Below are positions 7,782-14,286 of a stretch of 23,870 nt of DNA, piece by piece; the stretch's first letter is position 1, and each line of letters begins with the position of its first letter. Below the pieces are notes generated by a model. That model had not been told where the DNA came from and made no database searches. It worked only from the letters and a program-made list of their open reading frames with translations. The position numbers and the translations under genes are program-made. The stretch covers positions 1 through 23,870 of the forward strand of contig JAZLHR010000049.1 in NCBI GenBank assembly GCA_045616945.1, written 5' to 3'. This stretch comes from UBA6987 sp045616945 (lineage in GTDB: Bacteria; Bacillota; Clostridia; Lachnospirales; Lachnospiraceae).

Positions 7782-8696
7782 ATGTCAAGCCGATATATTT
7801 TTACCGTCTGGCCCGAGGGAAAACCGAAGGCACTGACGCTCAGCTATGACGACGGCAACCGGGCCGATGTCCGCCTGGCGGAAATGATGCGTCGCTACGG
7901 TCTGAAGGGCACTTTCAATCTGTGCCCCGGCCTCAATGACCTTCCCGATGAGATCCGGAATCCCGCAGGCAAATCCGGCTGGGATCTGATGCCTCTGAAG
8001 GAGGCCCTGAAGGTATATGGGGACGATATGGAGGTCGCCATCCACGGAGATTACCACGGCTGGTGGAATACCATGCCCACGAACGCGGTCATGGCGGATA
8101 TTCTGGACTGCAAGGCCCGTCTGGAGGCGGAAACCGGCCGGGTCATCCGGGGCGCTGCATATCCCTACGGGGCCTATAACGATACCGTCAAGGACATCCT
8201 TCGCCTGGCCGGTGTCGTCTACTGCCGCACCATCAGCTGCAACGGTTCCTTCTCGTTCCCGCCGAAATCCAATCTGAAGCCGTTTGACCTGCTTGAGTTC
8301 GAAGCTACCACCCGCAATGTGAACGCGGATTTTCTGCCGCTGGCTCACCGCTTTGCCGAGGATGCCGATCCGTTCCCCCGCGAAGCCAAACAGCTCTTCT
8401 ATCTGTGGGGACATTCCTTTGAGCTTGCAAAAGATGACGGCTGGGCACGCATGGAAGAATTCATGCAGACCGTCAGCGGCAAGGATTACATCTGGTACGC
8501 GACCAATATCGAAATCTTCGATTATTACAATGCCACCCTCCAGCTCGTATTCGACGCCCTGCAGACGCAGGTGACGAATCCGACGAGCACAGACATCTGG
8601 CTCCGTTTCAAGCAGGGAAGCTTCAACAGAATCATCCCGGTTCCCGCCGGTGCCACCGTTTCGCTGCCTCAAAACAAGGAGGAATTCGATGAATAA
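7782..8696 (+). CDS. Polysaccharide deacetylase (NodB/CE4-like), copy 1 of 3
   Basis: Predicted metal-dependent removal of acetyl groups from a carbohydrate. The 304-aa protein shows motif 1 as LSYDDGN, with catalytic-base Asp23 and metal-binding Asp24. Motif 2 is HGDYH, giving His88 and His92. Motif 3 is RGAAYPYG (123-130), and a late WGHSFE motif supplies His211, probably the motif-5 histidine. The Asp-His-His metal triad is therefore intact. There is no signal peptide or membrane anchor, unlike peptidoglycan deacetylases, so a cytoplasmic substrate such as an imported acetylated oligosaccharide is likely. The start follows AAGGAGG with good spacing. Its last eight bases overlap the next gene, so the two are translationally coupled. 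The C-terminal ~50 residues (from about NPTSTDIW) form a small extra domain shared by all three copies. Confidence 0.88.
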   Translation: MSSRYIFTVWPEGKPKALTLSYDDGNRADVRLAEMMRRYGLKGTFNLCPGLNDLPDEIRNPAGKSGWDLMPLKEALKVYGDDMEVAIHGDYHGWWNTMPTNAVMADILDCKARLEAETGRVIRGAAYPYGAYNDTVKDILRLAGVVYCRTISCNGSFSFPPKSNLKPFDLLEFEATTRNVNADFLPLAHRFAEDADPFPREAKQLFYLWGHSFELAKDDGWARMEEFMQTVSGKDYIWYATNIEIFDYYNATLQLVFDALQTQVTNPTSTDIWLRFKQGSFNRIIPVPAGATVSLPQNKEEFDE

Positions 8697-9549
8697 GCTG
8701 GATATCTTTCCTGCCTTCCCGGAGGGACGCATCAAGGCTTTTACGCTCAGCTATGACGACGGCAACGACTGCGACCGCCCTTTGGTGGAAATGATGCGCC
8801 GCTGCGGGGTCAAGGGGACCTTCAATATCAACAGTGAGCTCTGCCCGCCGGAAGAAAAGATAAATACGAAAAAGCGCTGGAGGCGCATGACCATGCAGGA
8901 ATGTCTGGACCTGTACGGCGACGATATGGAGATCGCCGTACACGGTGCCACGCACGCCTGGTGGGCCCGCTGCTCTTCGGAATACGCCATGGCGGATATC
9001 CTGAACGACAAGCGCAATCTGGAGCGCGCCACCGGCCGGATCATCCGCGGCGCCGCCTTCCCCGAGGGGAATTTCAACAGCGAGACGGTCCGGATGCTGC
9101 ACTATGCGGATATCGCCTATTGCCGTACGGTCAACAGCACCGGCAAATTTACCTTTGAGCCGACCGGCGATTTCTGTGCTTTCCGCCCCACCTGCCGTCA
9201 CCGGGATCCTCAGCTGAATGAGATCACGCAGCGCTTCCTGACCAAGAATCCGTCCGGCAAGCTTTGGCTGTACTATGTGTGGGGACACAGCTTTGAATTC
9301 GTTGCCGACAATAACTGGGACATCATGGAAAAGCTGCTCTCCGACGTATCCGGCCGGGACGACATCTGGTATGCGACCAATATTGAAATATTCGACTATG
9401 CAAAAGCCTTCTCCCAGCTGCATTTCAACACGGACATGACGCTGGTGCGCAATGACAGTGCCCGTCCCGTCTGGCTGAGAGCCGTACAGAAGCAGGAAAC
9501 GGAAATCATCTGCATTCCCGGCGGCGCGACCGTCACGCTTTCGCGGTAG
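8689..9549 (+). CDS. Polysaccharide deacetylase (NodB/CE4-like), copy 2 of 3
   Basis: A 286-aa paralogue of both neighbours. Motif 1 LSYDDGNDCD gives Asp23/Asp24, and motif 2 HGATH gives His85/His89, so the metal triad is kept. Motif 3 reads RGAAFPEGN, where copy 1 has the more canonical PYG. The WGHSFEF and DIWYATNIE motifs are shared with copies 1 and 3. The open frame runs back to 8650, but ATG 8689 is chosen because AAGGAGG lies just upstream and the N-terminus then aligns with its paralogues. It overlaps the end of copy 1 by eight bases and is followed by copy 3 after 12 bases. No signal peptide is present. The substrate is unknown; the differences around motif 3 suggest a shifted specificity. 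Confidence 0.87.
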   Translation: MNKLDIFPAFPEGRIKAFTLSYDDGNDCDRPLVEMMRRCGVKGTFNINSELCPPEEKINTKKRWRRMTMQECLDLYGDDMEIAVHGATHAWWARCSSEYAMADILNDKRNLERATGRIIRGAAFPEGNFNSETVRMLHYADIAYCRTVNSTGKFTFEPTGDFCAFRPTCRHRDPQLNEITQRFLTKNPSGKLWLYYVWGHSFEFVADNNWDIMEKLLSDVSGRDDIWYATNIEIFDYAKAFSQLHFNTDMTLVRNDSARPVWLRAVQKQETEIICIPGGATVTLSR

Positions 9550-9561
9550 AAGGAGGAAGTC

Positions 9562-10419
9562 ATGGCCAACAAAGCATATTACACCATGTTTCCGGGCGGA
9601 AGGCAGAAGGTCTTCACGCTCAGCTATGATGACGGCAACGACTGCGACATCCCCGTCATCGATCTGATGCGCCGTTTGGGCATCAAGGGTACTTTCAACC
9701 TGAATTCCGGACGGATGCCCGACGAACCTATCACAGACTCACCCAAACGCTGGCATGTGCTTTCCAAATCGGAGATCCGTACCGTGTACGGTGACGATAT
9801 GGAGGTCGCGGTACACGGAAAGATCCATCCCTGGTGGGACAGGATGCCCTCCGAAGCCGTCCTGAACGATATCCTGGAAGACAAGAAGGAACTGGAACGC
9901 ATCACCGGGCATCCGATCCTCGGCTGTGCTTCGCCGGAGGGGCGCGTGACGCCGGCCTCCCAGGAAGCTCTGCGGCTGGCAGGCATCCGGTACTGCCGGA
10001 TCGACGGTGTGGGCACCTATCAGCTGTCGATAGACAAGCTGGATCCCGATTTTCTCTTCCTCCGTCCCACCTGCAAATATTCCGACGCCCGTCTGCCGGA
10101 GCTGACGAACCGTTTTCTGTCCGGCGAGGGGATCCGCAATCACCTCTGGATGCTGTATGTCTGGGGACATTCCTTCGAGCATGTCCGTGAAAACGATTTC
10201 GGCATCGTAGAGAAACTTCTGACGAAGGTGGCCGGACGCAGCGATATCTGGTACGCGACGAACATCGAATTGGTCAATTATCTGCTGACAGCGAAGCGGC
10301 TCCGCTTCAATATGGATCAGACGATCGTGGAAAACCCTACGTCGTCGGACATCTGGATCAGCAAGACAGATGCCGCCGGAACTATTGTGATACCGGCCGG
10401 CCAAACGGTCCGCTTATAA
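9562..10419 (+). CDS. Polysaccharide deacetylase (NodB/CE4-like), copy 3 of 3
   Basis: A 285-aa paralogue, closer by eye to copy 2 than to copy 1. Motif 1 LSYDDGNDCD gives Asp23/Asp24, and motif 2 HGKIHPWW gives His85/His89 and is the closest of the three to the canonical HxxxHP. Motif 3 is the most degenerate: LGCASPEGR replaces RGAAxPxG, so the usual arginine is absent. WGHSFEH and DIWYATNIE are conserved. AAGGAGG precedes the start, and the gene lies 12 bases behind copy 2 as the last gene of the operon, with a hairpin terminator immediately after it. It is probably still a metal-binding deacetylase, but altered activity or substrate is possible. Confidence 0.85.
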   Translation: MANKAYYTMFPGGRQKVFTLSYDDGNDCDIPVIDLMRRLGIKGTFNLNSGRMPDEPITDSPKRWHVLSKSEIRTVYGDDMEVAVHGKIHPWWDRMPSEAVLNDILEDKKELERITGHPILGCASPEGRVTPASQEALRLAGIRYCRIDGVGTYQLSIDKLDPDFLFLRPTCKYSDARLPELTNRFLSGEGIRNHLWMLYVWGHSFEHVRENDFGIVEKLLTKVAGRSDIWYATNIELVNYLLTAKRLRFNMDQTIVENPTSSDIWISKTDAAGTIVIPAGQTVRL

Positions 10420-10425
10420 AAAAAA

Positions 10426-10483
10426 GCAGCGGTCTTCCGTGACGCACTCCGAAAAGGAGGCGCACCGGGAGGCCGCTGTTTCT
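10426..10483 (+). terminator. Long imperfect hairpin terminator after the deacetylase operon
   Basis: CAGCGG pairs with CCGCTG, and the stem continues through G-U pairs and small bulges up to a GAAAA loop near 10451. It is flanked by A8 on the left and a short TTTCT on the right. It probably ends the deacetylase operon, although the plus-strand T-tract is weak. The A-run would also serve minus-strand transcripts. Confidence 0.6.
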
Positions 10484-10501
10484 GAATGGACAGATAACGC
10501 C

Positions 10502-11012
10502 CTAGTGATACAAAATATCGCCTGCTGACGTGATGATCTCACATTTTCTGTCTGCTGCAGTCCTCGGGACGGAGATGTCGCCCGTGCTTGTTTTTTGAAG
10601 ATCTCCGCAGAATCCGAGCGGTCAAATACAACATCCCCGTGCTTCTCTCAACAGAAATCTTTCCTGCGGCAATTACACTCTTCAGGATGATATCGCCCGT
10701 GCTTCCTGCTGAAAAAAGGTTCCGGCACGTGACAATCTCCTTATTCACATCACCAGTGGCGGTATTTGTCTTCATATCGCCCGTGCAGGTCACATCAGAA
10801 ACGATCATTTCGCCGGTCGAAGAAGAAAAGGTCAAGCGTCCCCGCCGACATATTCTTCACCCGAATATCGCCTTTAGTGAGATAAATTTCAGCACTGCCG
10901 ACCTTCATTTCATTCGGGATCTCAATATCTCCGGTGCCTGCCGCAGCGATCCCTGTCAGTCTGTTACCGCTTACGGCAAAATATACGCCTGCCGCGATGC
11001 CTGTTCCCGCTC
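10502..11012 (-). pseudogene. Decayed, 5'-truncated DUF4097 (adhesin-like beta-helix) gene
   Basis: No intact gene spans this stretch, but the three minus-strand frames join into one protein-like reading. Frame A (11012 to ~10830) gives GDIEIPNEMKVGSAEIYLTK and GDIRVKNMSAGTLDL. After a shift near 10827-10830 comes SSSTGEMIVSDVTCTGDMKT and later STGDIILKSVIAAGKISVE. A second shift near 10636 restores VVFDRSDSAEIF. A third, at the A6 run 10591-10596, gives KTSTGDISVPRTAADRKCE and the end ITSAGDILYH at stop 10502-10504. The recurring STGD(I/V/M) units are the hallmark of DUF4097 beta-helix repeats. The usual N-terminus is missing: the remnant begins directly after the stop codon of the UPF0210 gene. 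One repeat may also have been lost before SVPR. The three indels sit in or next to single-base runs, so sequencing error is an alternative for the frameshifts, though not for the missing start. Confidence 0.75.
10574..10786. repeat. Internal short repeats within the DUF4097 remnant
   Basis: The plus-strand unit ATrTCGCCCGTGCTT recurs at 10575-10589 and 10690-10704, with a shorter copy at 10774-10786 and a variant near 10632. These encode the repeated STGD turn of the beta-helix on the minus strand and are not an independent element. Confidence 0.65.
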
Positions 11013-12371
11013 TCAGTTCTTCAGAGAATGGATGGGTGCGGGGATATGGCCGCCCCGGCGGATAAATACAGCCGGAGAATAGGGCCTTACTGGCATCACG
11101 GGGGCCCGTCCGAGCAGACCGCCGAACTCCACATAATCTCCCACGGTCTTGCCGTAGGCCGGGATCACGCGTACAGCCGTGGTCTTGGTATTGGCCACGC
11201 CGATGGAAATCTCGTCCGCCAGGATCCCGCAGATGATCTCCTCCGCCGTGTCGCCGGGAATTGCGATCATATCCAGGCCCACGGAGCAGACGGAAGTCAT
11301 CGCCTCCAGCTTTTCCAGGCTGAGGGCTCCGCTTTCCGCCGCGGCGATCATTCCCGCATCCTCGGATACGGGGATAAAAGCGCCGGAAAGGCCGCCGACC
11401 CGCGAAGAAGCCATCACGCCGCCCTTTTTCACGGCATCGTTCAGCATGGCCAGGCAGGCCGTGGTGCCGTGAGCACCGCAGCTTTCCAGGCCCATTTCTT
11501 CGAGGATATAGGCTACCGAATCACCGACTGCCGGGGTCGGAGCCAGAGACAGATCGATGATCCCGAAAGGCACCTGCAGCCTCTTGGAGGCCTCCATTGC
11601 CACCAGCTGCCCTACCCGGGTGATCTTGAAAGCCGTCTTTTTGATGATTTCCGCCAATTCGGCAAGGTCACATTCTCCTGCCCTGCGGATGGCACTGGCT
11701 ACCACGCCGGGACCGGAAACGCCCACGTTGATCGCCCGTTCTTCCTCGCCGATTCCGTGGAAAGCACCGGCCATAAAAGGATTGTCCTCCGGCGCATTGG
11801 CAAAAACCACCAGCTTGGCGCAGCCCAGCGACTGGTTGTCCCGCGTCAGGTAAGCGGTCTGCTTGATGACCGAGCCCATTTTCCGGATGGCATCCATATT
11901 GATGCCGGCCTTGGTGGAAGCCACATTTACGGAAGAGCAAACGGTCTGCGTCTCCGCAAGCGCCTGCGGGATGGCCTCTATCAGCCTCTCTGCGCCCTTT
12001 CCCGTGCCTTTCTGGCATAATGCGGTAAAGCCTCCGATAAAATTGATTCCCAGGGCATCTGCGGCCCTCTGGAGGGCCTTTGCGACCTTCACATACCCGT
12101 CGGAAGAAATATCGCCGCCCACCAAAGAGATCGGTGTTACGGAGACCCTCTTGTTCACAATGGGGATCCCGTACAGTTTTTCCAGGTCTTCCCCGGTCTT
12201 GACCAGATTTTCCGCGCTTTTCGTGATCTTGTCGTAGATCTTATCGCAAAGGCGGCCGACATCTTCCGAAACACAGTCATATAAAGACACACCCATCGTA
12301 ATGGTGCGCACATCCAGGCTTTCCTCCCGGATCATCTTGATCGTTTCCAGAATATCCTGTGAGTTGATCAT
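11013..12371 (-). CDS. UPF0210 (DUF711/PFL-like) family protein
   Basis: A 452-aa cytoplasmic protein of full family length, from MINSQDILETIKMI to the conserved end RRGGHIPAPIHSLKN. Other recognisable stretches are TITMGVSLYDC, VNKRVSVTPISLVGG, GFTALCQKGTG, FANAPEDNPFMAGAFHG, GVSGPGVV and SVGLDMIAIPGDT. The family resembles glycyl-radical (pyruvate formate-lyase-like) folds, but I see no C-terminal glycyl-radical motif. Its reaction is not known. ATG 12371 is chosen over GTG 12383 because AGGTGG precedes it and the family begins here. The upstream ACT-domain gene ends 8 bases before this ATG, so they form one operon, a gene pair conserved across Bacillota. An amino-acid-sensing partnership is an inference. 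Confidence 0.9.
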   Translation of the reverse strand: MINSQDILETIKMIREESLDVRTITMGVSLYDCVSEDVGRLCDKIYDKITKSAENLVKTGEDLEKLYGIPIVNKRVSVTPISLVGGDISSDGYVKVAKALQRAADALGINFIGGFTALCQKGTGKGAERLIEAIPQALAETQTVCSSVNVASTKAGINMDAIRKMGSVIKQTAYLTRDNQSLGCAKLVVFANAPEDNPFMAGAFHGIGEEERAINVGVSGPGVVASAIRRAGECDLAELAEIIKKTAFKITRVGQLVAMEASKRLQVPFGIIDLSLAPTPAVGDSVAYILEEMGLESCGAHGTTACLAMLNDAVKKGGVMASSRVGGLSGAFIPVSEDAGMIAAAESGALSLEKLEAMTSVCSVGLDMIAIPGDTAEEIICGILADEISIGVANTKTTAVRVIPAYGKTVGDYVEFGGLLGRAPVMPVRPYSPAVFIRRGGHIPAPIHSLKN

Positions 12372-12379
12372 GGGCCACC

Positions 12380-12649
12380 TCACACATGATGCATGGCATC
12401 GAAAATCGCCTCATGCATCGTATGGATCTCCAGGCCCTTCTGCCGGCCGAGCGCGGAAAGCTGATCCGCAAAGTCCGCGAAATCGGTTTTCAGCTCGTCG
12501 ATATTGACCAGCATAATCATTACAAAATAATCGGAAAGCACCGTTTGCGTGATATCCTGAATATTTGCATCATTTGCGGCACAAGCCGCGGACACATCGG
12601 CAATGATACCGACTTTATCTTTTCCCGTTACTGTGATGACTGCTTCCAT
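12380..12649 (-). CDS. ACT domain protein (UPF0237 family)
   Basis: A stand-alone ACT domain of 89 aa. It begins with AVITVTGKDKVGIIADVSAA, followed by NDANIQDITQTVLSDYFVMI, the typical beta-alpha-beta opening of ligand-binding ACT domains related to GcvR. Such domains bind amino acids and dimerise. Its ligand is not known. The start follows GGGAGGTCAGG. It is the first gene of a two-gene operon with the UPF0210 protein and probably acts as its sensor or regulator, based on conserved pairing. Confidence 0.9.
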   Translation of the reverse strand: MEAVITVTGKDKVGIIADVSAACAANDANIQDITQTVLSDYFVMIMLVNIDELKTDFADFADQLSALGRQKGLEIHTMHEAIFDAMHHV

Positions 12650-12677
12650 CCTGACCTCCCATAGACATTTTCGTCCT

Positions 12678-12705
12678 ATTGTACTTTATTTTGCCTGTTT
12701 GTCAA
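12678..12705 (-). promoter_or_regulatory. Predicted promoter of the ACT/UPF0210 operon
   Basis: TTGACA (12700-12705) and TACAAT (12678-12683) on the minus strand are 16 bases apart, about 30 bases upstream of the ACT gene's start. Confidence 0.8.
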
Positions 12706-12737
12706 CGGATAAAGCGAAAACGGCCCGATAACCGCCC

Positions 12738-12776
12738 AAAAGGAAGCGGCGGCCCCCTTCCGGGAAAGCCGCCGCT
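12738..12776 (-). terminator. Intrinsic terminator after the CvpA-like gene
   Basis: A perfect 9-bp GC-rich stem (12745-12753 with 12768-12776) is followed on the minus strand by TCCTTTT. It ends transcription of the GH42/CvpA-like unit before the ACT promoter. Confidence 0.75.
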
Positions 12777-12798
12777 GATACATTCTTCCGAAAACGGA

Positions 12799-14262
12799 TT
12801 ACTCCTCTAGCCGCTCCATGATCTCCTGCAGGACACTGCCGCAGAGCACGGAATTTTCCACTCTTTCCAACAGATTTTCGAACTCCTCGGACTGGAAATA
12901 TTCCTCGAGGTCCTCACCGGAACCGCTCATGACCCGGCCTGCCTCCTGCAGCACCTCGGTCAGCAATTCGTTTTCTTCTTTCTTTTCCTGCGGCGAAAGC
13001 TTCAGATAAGCCTCCGTGTCTGCCCGCAGAGAGCCTTCCGGCAGTTCGTCTATCTCCTCCGTCACCTGATCGAGCAGGGAATTCACGACCTCCGGCACCA
13101 GTTCGGGGAAGGAATCATTGGAAGAGATCACATCGATCACGGAACCGATAAAGTCCTCGTCCGCCAGCAGTTCCTGAAATGACTTTTCTTCCGCGGGGAC
13201 ATCCGGCACTGTGGGATCCTTCTGTCCGGGATGCTCTTCTCCCGGATCGTTTTCGTCCTCCTCCGGATAAAAATCATGCATCAGATCTGCGTCCCGCAGG
13301 ACCACAAAGAGGCCGCAGACCATATCGACATCATCTTTCAGAGTCTTTTCCGTCGTATTCTTCATGCGCTCGTACAGGAAATCCAGCTTGAAAGGAGCAT
13401 CCGGAGGCTCGATCCCCATGCAGTCTTCGCCCTCGATCCAGGCGCCGCCCAGCTCACGCATGAATACGGGAAGCACGGAACGAACGGAATAGGAACCCAA
13501 AAGCGCCCTGCTGATCTCCTCTGCATCGGCATCCTTATCCAGTATCGTAACAGAAGCCTCCAGAATGCTTTCGGCTTCCTCCCACCACAGGAATACCGTA
13601 CCGTCCTCCGCCTTCGCGGCAGCCAGTTTTTCATAGGCAAATCTTCCGCCGAAACGGTCGATCAGTCCAAACAGCTTCGTATCTGCCAGCGCGATCCCGT
13701 CCTGCAGCATTTCCAGGGAATCTTCCGGCAGATGAAGAGCAGCTGTATCCGTGACCGCGTCTACGGTCTCCTCCAGCTTGACTCTGACCCCTGCCGTCGA
13801 AAGCAGCGCGCACCAGGTCATCAAAACACCACCGACGATTCCCAGCAGCATGCCGAGCAGGCGGCTGCGCATCACGCCGGACGCGGCCGGCTTCAGGCTG
13901 CAGCGAAGGATCAGAACGGGGATGCCCAGGATCAGCCGCAGCAGCAGGAATACGGCAAAGAACAGGAACGGTGTCAGGAAGGATCGTATAAACAGCTCGG
14001 CGACCGAGCCGCATAGCTCTGCGGCCTGCTCAAAGCCGTCCGCGCTTTCGCTGATAAGGCTGATCAGCTTTTCGCCGAACATGCTGTATAACGAGGAAGA
14101 AAGCAGCGGTGTCAGAAAGAGGGCACCTGCCGCAGCTGCCAGCTGCGCGGCAAAGCAAAACAGTTCCGACCGAAAACGTCGGATAAGGCCCGCCAGCAGC
14201 GTGATCAGCACCAATATGCCGGCTATCACCCAGCATCCGATATCCACATAACGCTTATCCAT
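12799..14262 (-). CDS. CvpA-like membrane protein with long acidic C-terminal region
   Basis: A 487-aa protein. The N-terminal ~160 residues contain four predicted membrane helices (about 8-27, 33-53, 95-119, 134-156). The fourth starts with RSRLLGMLLGIVGGVLM, resembling the glycine-rich R-x(3)-G-x(3)-G pattern of CvpA-family proteins. The remaining ~325 residues are soluble, strongly acidic and mostly helical. They include a Glu/Asp/Pro linker near 345-375 and a Glu-rich end, and this part resembles nothing I recognise. Typical CvpA proteins are about 160-200 aa, so the tail is a large addition. Function unknown; an envelope role is inferred from topology. The start ATG 14262 has only a weak GGAG upstream. 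It lies 24 bases behind the GH42 gene and probably shares its transcript. Confidence 0.7.
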   Translation of the reverse strand: MDKRYVDIGCWVIAGILVLITLLAGLIRRFRSELFCFAAQLAAAAGALFLTPLLSSSLYSMFGEKLISLISESADGFEQAAELCGSVAELFIRSFLTPFLFFAVFLLLRLILGIPVLILRCSLKPAASGVMRSRLLGMLLGIVGGVLMTWCALLSTAGVRVKLEETVDAVTDTAALHLPEDSLEMLQDGIALADTKLFGLIDRFGGRFAYEKLAAAKAEDGTVFLWWEEAESILEASVTILDKDADAEEISRALLGSYSVRSVLPVFMRELGGAWIEGEDCMGIEPPDAPFKLDFLYERMKNTTEKTLKDDVDMVCGLFVVLRDADLMHDFYPEEDENDPGEEHPGQKDPTVPDVPAEEKSFQELLADEDFIGSVIDVISSNDSFPELVPEVVNSLLDQVTEEIDELPEGSLRADTEAYLKLSPQEKKEENELLTEVLQEAGRVMSGSGEDLEEYFQSEEFENLLERVENSVLCGSVLQEIMERLEE

Positions 14263-14286
14263 AGTATTGTCGCTCCGAAAAATATT

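Noticed and set aside
10574..10786. CRISPR-like recurrence of TCGCCCGTGCTT
   Set aside because: Spacing is irregular, copies diverge, and the units encode repeated turns of a beta-helix protein.
10588..11082. Plus-strand open frame of 164 codons over the DUF4097 remnant
   Set aside because: No ribosome binding site or family signal; the minus-strand STGD repeats explain the region better.
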